The notes below the pieces were generated by a model that saw nothing but the letters and a program-made list of their open reading frames with translations, did no database searches and was not told the DNA's origin. The translations under genes and the position numbers were made by a program. A stretch of 64,000 bases of DNA from Cladochytrium replicatum (taxonomy: Eukaryota > Chytridiomycota > Chytridiomycetes > Cladochytriales > Cladochytriaceae), in NCBI GenBank assembly GCA_025526935.1, contig JAHLKD010000138.1:1-64000 (forward strand), written 5' to 3'. Below are positions 11,652-22,777 of this stretch, one piece after another. Numbering within the stretch: position 1 is the stretch's first letter; the number at the start of each line of letters is the position of its first letter.

Positions 11652-12088
11652 TGTAACACATTATTAGCTTCTGTGTATCCTTGGAGGGCCTAACAATTAT
11701 TTTGGTCAATAAGGTTTTTCTCTTGGGCTTGAGATTTTTTTTGCTATTGCTTGATCTATGTTTTCCTTGAGACGGTGGAACGAACCAAACACTCACACAC
11801 CATAGGTACAAAAAGGAGACAGTGGAACAACCCAAACACTCACACACCATAGGTACAAAAAGGAGACAGTGGAACAAACCAAACACTCACACACAACAAT
11901 CTTCCTGGTTAGGCAATCCCAGCCTTGATTTGTATTAGCCACAGAGTGCTTGTGTGCAACAAGGGACTTTTGCTTCTTCATCACACCATATTCAACTGGG
12001 CCAAGAGACAGAAACTGGGGCTGTTGTGCTAGCTACAACACAGCTAAAACGCCCTACTACTGCTAGGGAAATATCTTGGTGTTTAACA
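11652..12088 (+). repeat. 5' LTR of the Ty3/gypsy fossil
   Basis: 437 bp bounded by TGTAACA at the left and TTTAACA at the right, the usual TG...CA form. It holds an internal 47-bp tandem repeat (about 2.6 copies, 11775-11895, with core AACACTCACACACCATAGG). The right border was placed by the primer-binding site two bases further on. Without a second LTR in the window the borders rest on these signals alone. Confidence 0.65.
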
Positions 12089-12090
12089 GG

Positions 12091-12122
12091 TGGTGGTTTC
12101 ATCCAGGATCGAACTGGAGACC
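12091..12122 (+). other. Candidate retroelement primer-binding site
   Basis: TGGTGGTTTCATCCAGGATC and the next dozen bases are complementary to the 3' end of a tRNA: TGG pairs with the added CCA, T with the discriminator base, GGTTTCA with the acceptor strand, and the rest with a canonical T arm. The tRNA species was not identified. It lies two bases after the proposed LTR end, as expected for a minus-strand primer site. Confidence 0.65.
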
Positions 12123-13515
12123 TCCTGTGTTTTCATTGGAGCGTTGCTGGATTTTTAGCCAGTGTTGGATCTGGCCAGATTGCTGTCCGAAATGCACTTG
12201 TCAATTTGCTAAACCGCGCGCGTGAAGAAGGACGTGCTGAATTGGCTATATTGGTCGAGCAGCTTGACATGCACTCGCGATGCAGAGCGGATAACTTGGT
12301 TCTGGCGATGGAGGAGCGTGATCCATGGATGTTCCCGATGTTGAGGACGATGGAGAGAAGCTTTGGACTGATCCCAGACCCAGACCAATTATGGATGACA
12401 ATTTATCGAATCATGATGTAATTGGCGAAAACTTGGCGGGCAGCAGGAACTGGCAAGTGCTTGTTGAGAGCTTGGCGTTGCACACGAGAATGCAGCGGAA
12501 GCACAGAGCAAGGCAGCCAGCGCTGCAGCAGAGCTAGAGACGGCTTGATCAGCAGAGGCAAAGCGAGTTTCAGCTCTGGATGACTTGGAGAAGCAGTTGA
12601 AGTTGTCCCAAGAGCTTGCCAGCCAACTCCGCATCGGGGCCAAATGCTAGAGGCGGAACTGGCCTCAGTGAAGGCTGCTGGAGCTAGTATTCGCGCTCGT
12701 TTAGATTGTGCCAGCATAGCCTGACTGAGCGCATGTGGGAGCGAAGTCTCTCCACAAAACAAAAGTGGACCTCCAAAGTTGGCAGATCGATTTGGAATCA
12801 AAGTTAACACTCTCACAGAAGCAGATTAGCACTCTCTGTGATCGTGCCGGAATTGATCTTTTTAATCCACCAGAAGTTCCAGATGCATTCCTGAAAGTGT
12901 TGCTTTCTGATGGAAGATTCAATGCCAAGAGTATTGGTCAAACTGACCTTGATGGTTGTATGCAAATTTCATAAGGCTTTCTCTTATCCTGGAAATGATT
13001 TGGGAGAGTTCAAGGAATTTCCTTTTAATATAGAATTCACAGGAAAATTACCAGTACAGCCCCTCCCGATTGCTCCATCACATATGCCACAGGGTCCAAG
13101 AATGCTCCAGCTCACTTAGAAAAATGCTCAATTTTTCATACAAAGGACATGTATGGAAGATAATGATGAAATATGCTGACGATCAGAACCTGTCACAAAC
13201 AACTGCATTCAAGCATGTTGATGTGGTTATCTATTGGTTACAATGAACTGTTCAGTTTGGATCAAAAAGACAGGAGACCTCACCAGACCAAGTCAAGAAT
13301 TTATTGCCACCGCGAACAGTTGCCAAACTTTGGATGTTCTGGGGTCTAGCCAGTTTATCGGGAAGACAGACTAACAAATTTATCCGATATAATTATTGAG
13401 GCTGTCAAGCTTTATCATGCAACGTGTCCAAAGAAGAAAGTGTCTCACGGGGTCTCAGATGGCATAGCAGAGGATCTATGGAGGCAAGCTGATAGAGGGA
13501 CTCAGCTTGTCAATG

Positions 13516-13523
13516 TTCCTGAT
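13516..13523. repeat. Target-site duplication, left copy (TTCCTGAT)
   Basis: Eight bases immediately before the hAT terminus TAAGGATCGGCGGGT, repeated exactly at 17097-17104 directly after the opposite terminus. Eight bp is the duplication length of hAT transposases. Confidence 0.93.
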
Positions 13524-13625
13524 TAAGGATCGGCGGGTTTTAGGGTCTTTCGGGTCGGGTCCGGGTCCATTGACTAAATGTACCCGACCCGAGTGCCGGG
13601 TTTTCATGGAAAATTTTCGGGTCGG

Positions 13626-14217
13626 ATCGTATAAGTCACGGAAAATCAAGAACAGTGGTGCCGATGTTTTTGGAAACACGCCAGAACGTCGACACGATTC
13701 GAGCGGAGCTTCCGGTGATAGACAGAAAAAAACGGACGCTGAACGCTTGAGAGCCATTAGATCCGTTTTCATCTGGCAAGAAGAGATTCCTGAGGAAAAA
13801 GATGAGCTGGATCGCTATCTTGGCGATCAGGTACTCCGCGGTATTGATTCTGATGGGAAGCCAATCAATATTATGGACTGGTGGAAGACCGTTGGAAGTG
13901 TGAACTTTCCAGCCCTAAGCCAGATGGCAATGGACTATTTAGGAATACCAGCAACAAGCGCTCCAGTCGAACGAAAGTTTTCAGCTGGGGTTGATTTGGT
14001 ACCTGCAACTCGCAACCGCCTTGCTCCAAGAACAATAAATGCGTTGATGTGCCGTCATGACTGGTTGCATCAATTGAGTGCTGAAGAACCGTTCAAAAAT
14101 GATTCCCTAGATTCAAAAAGTGATGTTAGTGAGGATTTTGTAAAGGTGCATAATTTTGGCGAGGATTTTGATGTGGTATTAGAGTTGGAAGCAACTGATG
14201 ATAACCCACTCTTTTAA
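13626..14217 (+). pseudogene. Truncated hAT transposase, C-terminal part
   Basis: Codes for the last ~196 residues of the transposase, including the dimerisation region (MDWWKTVG, APVERKFSAG) and the same stop as the left copy. The open frame extends upstream to 13507 through the terminal repeat, but that part is not transposase. A short protein made from here could in principle still dimerise with a full transposase; that is speculation. Confidence 0.85.
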
Positions 14218-14249
14218 ATATAAATTGTTGTTTAGACTGTTCATCTGTT

Positions 14250-14995
14250 GAAGTACCGTCCAGGAGTTGAGAAAGCGACCGCCTGGACAGAATCCTATTA
14301 CAAGTAGTATTTGTAGAGAGGTTGGTTGTACTTGATCGAGATCAGTGAAGTATCAGTGAAGTACCGTCAATGAGTTGAGAAAGTGTCCGGGTGGACAGAA
14401 TCTTATTGCTAGTAACATATTAGAGAGGTTAGCTGTACTTGATAGAGATCACTGAAGTACCGTCAATGAGTTGAGAAAGTGTCCGGGTGGACAGAATCCT
14501 ATTGCTAGTAACATTGATAGAGAGGTTAGTTGTATTGGGTAGAGATCACTGAAGTACCGTCAATGAGTTGAGAAAGTGTCCGGGTGGACAGAATCCTATT
14601 GCTAGTAGTATTTGTAGAGAGGTTAGCTGTACCTGATAGAGATTACTGAAGTACCGTCAATGAGTTGAGAAAGTGTCCGGGTGGACAGAAATCTGGGAGA
14701 CTGAGTGTCACTGTGTCTGTCTGGGTAGAATAGGATTCTGTCCCCCCGGACACTTTCTCAACTCATTGACGGTACTTCAGTAATTTCTATCAGGTACAGC
14801 TAACCTCTCTATTAATGTTACTAGCAATAAGACTCTGTCCACCCGGACACTTTCTCAACTCATTGACGGTACTTCAGTGATCTCTATCAAGTACAGCTAA
14901 CCTCTCTATCAATTTTACTAGCAATAAGATTCTGTCCACCCGGACAGAATCCTCTCTATCAATGTTACTAGCCAGTTTCTTCCCTAGCTTATTAT
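14250..14995. repeat. hAT internal repeat array, opposed units (second copy)
   Basis: Inverted counterpart of 840-1590, base for base apart from rare mismatches (for example near 14279). Forward units occupy 14250-14700 and reverse units 14725-14990, around a spacer at about 14700-14730. Confidence 0.85.
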
Positions 14996-15113
14996 TATTT
15001 TCAGATCGGGTAGAAAACTATAGTGTCAGGGAAGTATTATAGCATACATTCCTGTAACATTCCGGCTAAGAACACCGGGCCAGTATCTTCCCGCGACAAA
15101 GAGTACAAACACC

Positions 15114-16796
15114 ATGCCTCGAACTACAAAGAAGCGAGCGTTAAAACAATCCAGACCATCATCTGAAAGAGAATCAAGTGCAGAACCTGTGACTGCACCT
15201 GAAACATCTCTGGCATCGGGTTCTGAAGTGGAAGAAGCAGAAGTTGGCCTTGATGTCAAATCGACAGATGTCAAATCGACAGCTCCTTCAAAGAAACCGG
15301 CGCGACGTGGTACTAAAGGGGATGCTGACTATTTGCTCATCGACGGACTCTGTCCTGCTTCAGACATACGACTTTGGTATCGAAAATTCAAAGCGAGCGG
15401 CCACAGCTACGACTCGGAGGACTTCATCAGCAACTGTCAAACAAATCGTGATGAATGCGGCCCAAGATTTGTCCTTCAAGGGTTGATCGACCGACTTAAC
15501 TCTGACAGCAAGCTAGTTCGTCAAGCCCTGAACGAAATTCACGATGAATGCAGTGGACGAACGGAGTTCATAACAGCAGCAAACACCTATCGTATGGAGT
15601 GCTTGAAAAGCTCTTCCTTTCAGAAGGAAACAACATTTCTGGACTTTTACAGGCGGCAGGGACACAAGTACGGCATTTACAGAGGAATGCCCGTCACTGC
15701 AAAGGTTGACGAGTTCCAAGCGACCATCAAACGAGCAGATGAGGACCGTGAAAGGACAAAACAGGTCCTCAAACAGTCAGAACGACTGTTGAACATGACA
15801 AAAGATCTTGAAGAGACTGCAATGAACGAGAGAAGGACCCGCATCGCAGCAGAAGTGCGAGAGAAGGCTCTCATTGATGAATTGGGCAGGGCGGGTGCAT
15901 TGATTCAGCACGGCGAGCACGAAGAGCTAGCAAGATTCAGGGAGATCACCGCTGCAATGGAAAGGGAGAAGCAGGCAACTTCCCAGGAGATTTCACAATG
16001 GAAATCACGTGTGACCGCCCTGGAGGGAGAGCTTGCTGCTCTGAAACGACAGGCTGGTCATTCAGAAGCTGCAGCACCTGCGGCGCCAACATCAACAGGC
16101 GGCCTAAAAAGCATATCGTCGGCTATCAAGGGGATTGGTAGAATTCCGAAGGTACATCGAACCAGTTCTCCAACGAGTTCCCTTGCATTGCTTAGCCTGC
16201 AGCAGCATCGTTGTACGGCTATCCTTTTGGTGAAAGAGGTCATCCAGGGTATCTGCTTCCAGATGCATAAGATCAATGAGGTTATTTATGACCTTAAATT
16301 GCCGTCTCTTCCACCATCAATCAAGTACGTCAATGTAAACTACGAAGTCCTCTCCCGAAATGAGTTTTTACGGCCCATATTTGTTGAATCAGACGACCGC
16401 TCAAGCCGAATATCAACTTCAAGTAGCAGTTCTCGGAGCAGCCTTACTCTTCTTAGGGTGCACATTTTGCTCGGAAACTGGATACGGCACAATAATTCGC
16501 TAAGTACGTCTGCCACTATCTATCGCATGTTCAGGGCATTAGTGGATGCATATCCTTCTGAGTGGCTAAGGTTCTGGACGGCATACATCGGGCATCTTTC
16601 GTCCATAACGCTCCCTGAGGTGGATTGGAAACCTTGGAAGACAGGTTTAGCCAAGGATTTCATGCTTTCAAATGACGACATTGATCGGTTCATCAGGACT
16701 GGGTTGGCGAAGGACGTAACCAGTGGTGGATGGGACTCTGACGATATGAACCAGATACAGAAGCTGATTTGGGCTGTTCCACCTATCAACTTGTGA
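15114..16796 (+). CDS. hAT-borne accessory protein, unknown function
   Basis: A 560-residue open frame inside a bounded hAT element. The N-terminal ~75 residues are charged and Ser-rich with basic patches near the start (RTTKKR and KKPARRGTK), so nuclear entry is possible. Residues ~75-195 look like a folded helical region with several aromatic residues (DIRLWYRKFKASG, FLDFYRRQGHKYG). Residues ~195-310 are rich in Glu, Lys, Arg and Leu with heptad spacing and should form a coiled coil. The C-terminal ~230 residues look helical, with a Ser-rich linker and Trp-containing motifs near the end (WKPWKTGL). I recognise no catalytic motif and no family. It is on the transposase strand, starts 120 bp after the internal repeat array and ends 300 bp before the 3' terminus. 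The frame is intact here and in the visible part of the left copy. It could be a partner of transposase or a captured host gene. Confidence 0.75.
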   Translation: MPRTTKKRALKQSRPSSERESSAEPVTAPETSLASGSEVEEAEVGLDVKSTDVKSTAPSKKPARRGTKGDADYLLIDGLCPASDIRLWYRKFKASGHSYDSEDFISNCQTNRDECGPRFVLQGLIDRLNSDSKLVRQALNEIHDECSGRTEFITAANTYRMECLKSSSFQKETTFLDFYRRQGHKYGIYRGMPVTAKVDEFQATIKRADEDRERTKQVLKQSERLLNMTKDLEETAMNERRTRIAAEVREKALIDELGRAGALIQHGEHEELARFREITAAMEREKQATSQEISQWKSRVTALEGELAALKRQAGHSEAAAPAAPTSTGGLKSISSAIKGIGRIPKVHRTSSPTSSLALLSLQQHRCTAILLVKEVIQGICFQMHKINEVIYDLKLPSLPPSIKYVNVNYEVLSRNEFLRPIFVESDDRSSRISTSSSSSRSSLTLLRVHILLGNWIRHNNSLSTSATIYRMFRALVDAYPSEWLRFWTAYIGHLSSITLPEVDWKPWKTGLAKDFMLSNDDIDRFIRTGLAKDVTSGGWDSDDMNQIQKLIWAVPPINL

Positions 16797-17096
16797 TTGC
16801 TCAGTGGAGTTTTGTTTCTTTTTACGATAGTGTTTCTAAAATACACACTGTCCACACAGACACAAAGTGTTCATGTAAATATCCGTGGTCTAACTCAAAA
16901 TTCAATCAATCCTCTCCTGGGCAGCAAAAACCCGGCGGGTCAGGGTCGGGTACGGGTTTCAACCACTTCGGGTCCGGGTATTCCCTTTGTACCCGTCAGT
17001 GACCCGGCGGGTCCCCAGACAAACACGACCCGACCCAAAGGGTTTGGTGCGGGTCGCCACTGAAACCCGGACCCGACCCGGACCCGCCGAACCTTA

Positions 17097-17104
17097 TTCC
17101 TGAT
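17097..17104. repeat. Target-site duplication, right copy (TTCCTGAT)
   Basis: Exact repeat of 13516-13523, directly after the 3' terminus ACCCGCCGAACCTTA of the hAT derivative. Confidence 0.93.
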
Positions 17105-17950
17105 AATCTGATGCACATCAATGCCTGAGGGTGAGAGAGAAGGACCGCAACATGAAGAAGTTCATGGAGAGGTGTGAAGTACACAACACATGACAACAAA
17201 ACCAATAGCTTTTTACAGCAAGGCCTGTGGTCCAACAGAGATGAAGCTGTGGGCTACGGAGCTTGAAGTTTGGGGATTAATTACAGGACTGGAAAGTGCT
17301 GAAAGAGCCAGCTTCCTGTATGGGGATCTCCCTTTGTCAATTGTTGTAGATCATGAAGCTTTGCCGTGGTTGAAGAATTACCAAGGTCCAACAGAAAATA
17401 TGCACAAATGTGTTTTGAAGTTTATGGAATCCGCAGATTGCGCTGTAATTGTGCATAGGCTAGGCTACCTGCATGTTGTTCCAGATGCTTTGTCACAGTT
17501 GCCTCTCGTACTGTGGACTCTTGGTCTATAACACGTTCTGCTTTATATGCAATGGATGTTCCCATTGCTGTAATCTAGTTGGATGCTGCATTGCCTTCAA
17601 AACTCCAAGTGGGAAATTTATCAGACTAGTATGACCGTGTGGGACCTGTAGGACCCCATAGTTTGATAGAAGTGTCACAGAATGAACTGCAAAAACTCAT
17701 TATGAACCAGCGCAGCATTATCTAGTGATTACAGAAGAAAACAATAAGATTTGAAGCAGGGCAGTGAGCAAGAGCGAGTCTTTGCCGCCTCTTGGGAATT
17801 TGTAGATAATATTCTCTATCATAATGCTAGAGATTGGAAGCTATTTGTACCAACTGAGGTTGCCAAAGCAACTATCCTGCAGGATAGACATGAAAGAGGT
17901 GGTCACTTTTCTGAATAGAGTCCCAACAAGTTCATAATCCAACACAGTTC

Positions 17951-19120
17951 ACATCAATTGGACTGTCTCTTGGTGATATTGGCCCTGAGCAACTGGGTCC
18001 ATATAGTCCTCTAACTGTAATAATGGAAGGAGAAGAGTTGAAGTCAGCGTCTTATTGTGAGCTGGGGCGGTCAACTACGTGTCGTCATCATTAATGTGGG
18101 GGCAATGAACCATCATGATTACCACACATGCCTCTCCTGAGGTAGGGATATCAACTTCAACAAGCCGAGGTGGAACTGCAAATTCGAAGTCGTGAAATTG
18201 GTCATTGCAAGGTCATTTGAAAAGTGGCAGCAATTCTTCCCCTTCCCTTATGCTTAACAGGGTGATCCATCTAACTCTCCAAATCAAATTCCAAGCATTC
18301 TCTTGGTACTGGGAAGGTTTGCAGTGATTGGAGTATAGACACTTCAATCCTCGAATGACATTGCGCTTGAGGTGAGCCAATAGAGATCAGGATTCATCGT
18401 GATCACCAGGCTTGACCTTCTCCCAGTCGCCTTCAGAATTTTTGAGTGTTAACAAACTGCTTTTCATTCCCATCAACTTGTCCCAGGTCCAAGTAGAGCA
18501 AGCACCATGATCAATCCCTTTCAGAACACTCCGCAATGAGCTCAAAATACAAAAAGCAATCTATTCTCTGCTGTATTCTTTGCTCACTTTAAGCTTTCAA
18601 TCCAACTAACGGCGGGCTCCTTTGCTTTTGTTGGAGAACATCATGCAAACTCTTCTCCAAAGACGGATTCACCTGTAGCATCAACCCCACACCATGGACT
18701 TCTCTCAACGCTCTTCAATGCATTCCAGCTTGGCACATGCCAAATTTGGTCACAGGGAACCCCTTCTGTGACAAAAGCTACTAAAGTTCGATGTGGCATG
18801 ATGGAGCCACTTCTCATTTTTTAAGTTGCTCAACAAACATGCCTTTTTGACTGGAACATCCACCTGGTCAGTGCTGATAAACACAGAGCTGTTGCACTGC
18901 AAGTAGTTGAGCCTGAACACAACAGATTGTGTTCAGCCATGCAAAAAAAAAGGCTCGACAACCACTTTGTGGGGATGTAGATCGCAAGACTCAGTTGACA
19001 GACAGGCTTGTTTGTGCTCTGCAACAGGTTTGGGGTGTTGGAAAACGACTGCATCAAGTAAAGCTATGTTTTGTGTATGTTTATGTATATCTGCGTTGTT
19101 ACATGACTGTGCCATGTAGA
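17951..19120. other. Transposon-flank debris, nothing assigned
   Basis: Downstream of the integrase remnant. Short frames only. It may include further decayed retroelement sequence, since the fossil should have a 3' end somewhere here, but I could not align any of it with the 5' LTR. A poly-A/T run lies near 18945. Confidence 0.4.
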
Positions 19121-20118
19121 TCAGCTCGTCGTATTGTACCTAAAAACCCCATCCGATATGATCGCATCAACTCCAGCCCGCTCCTGCACATCCACATTTG
19201 CTCGTTTCGTATTTGCCTCCCCGAATGTTGCAAGTATTAATCCGCTCTCCTTGATGGTATTGATAAGCATCGGTACTTGGATCTATGAATTTCACATTAA
19301 TCATAATTGATTCCCATTGTCAGGATACTCACCAAAGGCCGGGCGTCACAGACCACACCGAGCAAATTACTGCTCCTTGCAAACCTTACCGCTTCTTTGA
19401 TACTTAAACATCTTCGATCCGTTTCAACCTTCTCCGCTCCCTCCCCATTCTGCTGCTTTCTTCTCCGTCGTGGCGACACCATCGTTGATCCGCCAGACAC
19501 CGCCGCGTATCCACACCGGCTTCCAAAGAACACTCCATAGTTGGGTTGTTTCCAGTTGATCGCCGTGCAAACGCCGGGGTTGAACGAGCTGAAAATGATA
19601 CTTCGCTGTGTACGCTCGCCATGTGGCCCGCCGGGTTGCCCCGGCGACGGCTGTTGTGCCTGCATCTCGCTACGGTCATACACGACCCTAAGCACCGCAT
19701 CCACAAAAGTGTTAATGTCTGGGAGCGACACGAGATCGAAGTGCGATCGTTCGGCTTGGGTCGGATACTTGAGTTCTATACTTACACCGACAGACATGGG
19801 CAGCTCCTGAAACACAACTGGCGTTAGAGCAGCGACAGCATTATTCCCATCGTTGCCTACCTGAAGCACTTCCTCAAGTGAGACAAAAGCCCCTCCCACG
19901 ATCTTAGCCCACTCTTGACTTCGTCCAACACCCGCTGCCCCCGCCGAGCGCGTGAACAGTGCAAGCATCTGTATGCATCCAAATATTGACGTCAACAATA
20001 CAGCATCATTCGACCATCGGAAAAAATTTGCAAAAGACTGCGGCGATGGCTTTTTTCCTACCCGTCTTGAGATGCACGAGAACGATTTCGAGAACGGGTT
20101 TGACACACTTGACTCCAT
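19121..20118 (-). CDS. Gde1-like glycerophosphodiester phosphodiesterase, C-terminal part
   Basis: Exons read on the minus strand: 20118-19861, 19806-19333 and 19282-19121 (introns of 54 and 50 bp, GT-AG, all phase 0). The second exon has GVSIELKYP, the GDPD strand bearing a catalytic Glu, then RSIIFSSFNPGVC and the KQP motif, then SIKEAVRFARSSNLLGVVCD. The last exon continues MLINTIKESGLILATFGEAN and ends with GVDAIISDGVF. This order matches the catalytic domain of yeast Gde1, which cleaves glycerophosphocholine to choline and glycerol phosphate. The first exon (from an ATG at 20118) joins well only near its end (EWAKIVGGAFVSLEEVLQ). I did not find the expected HRG motif or the EFDVQLT strand upstream, nor the SPX and ankyrin parts. 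The gene is therefore either incompletely modelled or a 5'-truncated remnant. Confidence 0.65.
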
Positions 20119-22777
20119 TTCAGTTGATGAGGAATTCGCGTGTAGGAGGCCATGATTGTTCTGTGAACTCGTTTGTCCGGGTCCTGCTCGAATTCTACGA
20201 CGACGATCACTACACTTTCGAAGCCGGTCAATTACGAATTTCTGTGGCAGAATGGCATCCGGAAGTTTGCGGCTAATGTTGCCAAACTGATTGCGGGCGA
20301 GGAAACTCTGCTTAATCTTCTTCGTCGGGTTGGAGCTTGGAGGTACATAACGTGTTTAGGAATATGGTTTGAATGGTCATTGATCAGATCTGTCGAGCGA
20401 TCTTTCGAGCGCGTACAAGATCGTATAGTGTGATCCATGTCGATAACGTTGTTATACAACATCGATCCATTTGGTTCCACCAGGTTGGTGCTTCTGTTAA
20501 ATCCTTTGGTGATTCATTTTTCAGAAACATTGTATGTTCGTTCGCACTTGCAAACGAGGGAAAACTGTATGACCAACGAGTTCTAGAACGTCGTAGCTTC
20601 AAGATCATTGAATCAAAAATACCGATCGAGCCGCTCCCGATCGATCCCATCAGTTTCAAATTGCGGCGCATTGTTCTGAACGATCAATCAAAATTTGGTC
20701 ATGTATGAGTGCACTCTTCCAATTTTGCAGTAAGGGAATACTTTATTTATATTCAGCTTATGGAGCGATAGTACAAAGCAGTAAACGTAACTTACAGAGG
20801 GATCTCTTCGCAAATGTAGTGTACTTTCGACTTTGGTACTGGAACGGTCCAACATGAGCTGGTCAACATATCAACCAGGCATACCTCAATAACTTTTCTT
20901 CGTATAATCAATCGCCACTGGCGGCACTCCGGCGGCACTCCAGCTGAGCGGCCCGGCTTGGGTTTCAAGCAATATGCGGCCCTACTTCGTTTTGGCCGGA
21001 TTTTGGTACATGATATACGGAAAGCTTGTCGGGAGTGGGTCCGTTCCACTAACTCCGAGCTGGGAGCTCACCGGAAGGGATACTGCACCCCGTTGGTGTC
21101 CTAGAGCTCGGCGGGTACCATTCGAATATCACTCTTGACGGTATCGAAATGTTCATGCGTCGAGAAGCTCTGGGCTTCTTGTTTGCAGCTGCAAATTGCT
21201 GAACAACAGCGTCGACACAACCTGTTCCGACTCCGCAGTGGGAACAGTCTACAACATTAGCTGGGTGCCTTTCGATTTCCTCTGCGCTTTCAGTCGTTGC
21301 GTGGTCATCTGCTTCATTTTTGCAATGGCTATCGAGTACAGGAGTGCAGGAGTGTGGATGGGGGAGTCGTTGTGTCGGGTTCTGCTGTTTTCGGAGAATA
21401 TTCGTTGGAACTCCACGGCAGAAGAACGAGACAAACTGAAGATGGAAAGAGAAGCTGTGTTGTGAAAGAAAGCGGACGGAGTTGTGTTTCGATTGAATCC
21501 TATCGCACTTGGTCCCGAAACTGAGACTCTTGGTCAACCATCGGAGTCCACAACTTCATAGAATATTGGTGGACCATCTGAGCGTCCACGACGATTATCA
21601 GAGCTTTTCGCATTGCAACAACAATAAATCCAAAAAAAGTGTTTTGCCCTTTAGGAAAACAGCCTCGTTTCGTGATCTGGATCTTGCCACTTTCGACTTG
21701 CATTCTGCACAGCGATGAAGATTGATTTAACGTAATTCCAGATTCTATCGCATGCATTTTGTCTTGATCGATGAAGAGCTAAATGGTGGTTGGTGGTGTC
21801 AATTAGCTGGCGAGAATTTGGAGTTCTTCGGAAAATATATATCACCTTGATTCACCTATGAACCAAGTAGAGTCGTCGCCTGTCGAAACCCTGTGAAATG
21901 ATCAAGATAGCGCCAAGAAATCCAAAAAATGTAAGCAGCAGTTTTGGATCGATGTTTTCTTTTTCCAAAAGTGGAAGGGTTTGATGTCCAGGAGTACAAC
22001 GCAAGCGATGTTCGAAGCAAATGTGCTATCAATGCAAGGCTTCCTTATTTGGACTTGACTCTCCGCAACAACATACCAGACATGGCTTTGAATAGCTCGC
22101 CGAGAAAAGTACGGGATTGCAATTGGCAACGGTTGTTTTCACCAATCCAAGCTTCTTCTGCAAGGAGGGTTGTATACTCGGCCTGAAATCGCATGTGGGA
22201 CGGACGGAGAACAGGAAGGCCATCATAATAACCTAGCTTGGAATACCTGGCACAACGCGGAGAAGGTGTGATATCTGTCACAACCAACTAGTTGGTTCCT
22301 CTGCGAGCCTCTGCCTAGAATAAATTCAACGATAGCAATTTGATATGAACAAGACAGTCACCTCCTCCTGCACCGATTGTGCCTAATGGATCATATAAAC
22401 GATCGATTGGAGGCCATTCGCCTTCCTGTGCGTGGGTAGTGCGATCATTTCTCATGCTTCATCCTTGCAAACGTGCGAGAGTAAAAGGACGTGGGAGTGT
22501 GGATGGGAGAATCGCTCTGTATGGAGTAAAAGGACGTGGGATGTGGATGGGAGAATCGCTCTGTATGGTGCTACTGTTCTCTGAGTGAGATTGCTGGAGT
22601 GCGTCGTTGGAGCCGAGAGGAGAAGGCGAAGACATCCTGCTGTGCGCCGGAACCGATCGAGAAAGACTGAGGTGAAGATGGACATGAACAGAAGCCAATT
22701 GGAAGCAATATAGTTTGAGAGCTCAGAGTTCAAAGTGTGTCTCCAAAGCTATTCAAGTTTATTATCTCTATCGAACG
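20119..22777. other. Stretch without a recognised gene; short tandem repeat near 22490
   Basis: The missing 5' part of the Gde1-like gene would be expected here on the minus strand but was not recognised. At 22484-22585 a ~50-bp unit (core GTGGATGGGAGAATCGCTCT) occurs twice in tandem, and a diverged copy lies at about 21352-21372 (GTGTGGATGGGGGAGTCG), so part of the region may be duplicated. Open frames are short and look like chance. Confidence 0.4.

Larger units (their letters stand above)
13524..17096 (+). mobile_element. hAT deletion derivative, complete from end to end
   Basis: A 3573-bp element bounded by 15-bp terminal inverted repeats with one mismatch (TAAGGATCGGCGGGT at the left, ACCCGCCGAACCTTA at the right) and by the 8-bp duplication TTCCTGAT. 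It keeps about 100 bp of the 5' end, then jumps at 13625/13626 into the last third of the transposase gene, then has the internal repeat array, the intact accessory gene (15114-16796) and the 3' end. About 3 kb including the zinc finger and most of the catalytic part of the transposase is missing relative to the left copy, so it cannot move without help. The perfect duplication and the near-identity with 1-2217 mark it as recent. It sits inside the older Ty3/gypsy fossil. Confidence 0.93.
11652..17950 (+). mobile_element. Ty3/gypsy-type LTR retrotransposon fossil, split by a hAT insertion
   Basis: A broken LTR element. Parts, in order: a 5' LTR (11652-12088), a primer-binding site (from 12091), remains of gag/pol coding sequence with a reverse-transcriptase stretch (about 12700-13500), and, beyond the hAT element at 13524-17096, an RNase H part (17190-17531) and an integrase zinc-binding part (about 17760-17930). 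The order RT, RNase H, integrase is that of the Ty3/gypsy family. The coding sequence is interrupted in many places (roughly ten or more) and a 3' LTR was not recognised. The 5' LTR abuts an older hAT fragment, which suggests the retroelement inserted into it. Age: older than the hAT copy inside it. Confidence 0.75.

Noticed and set aside
12091-12180. A tRNA gene on the minus strand
   Set aside because: Only the acceptor 3' strand and T arm fit; no anticodon or D arm can be folded. It lies directly after an LTR end, so a primer-binding site explains it better.
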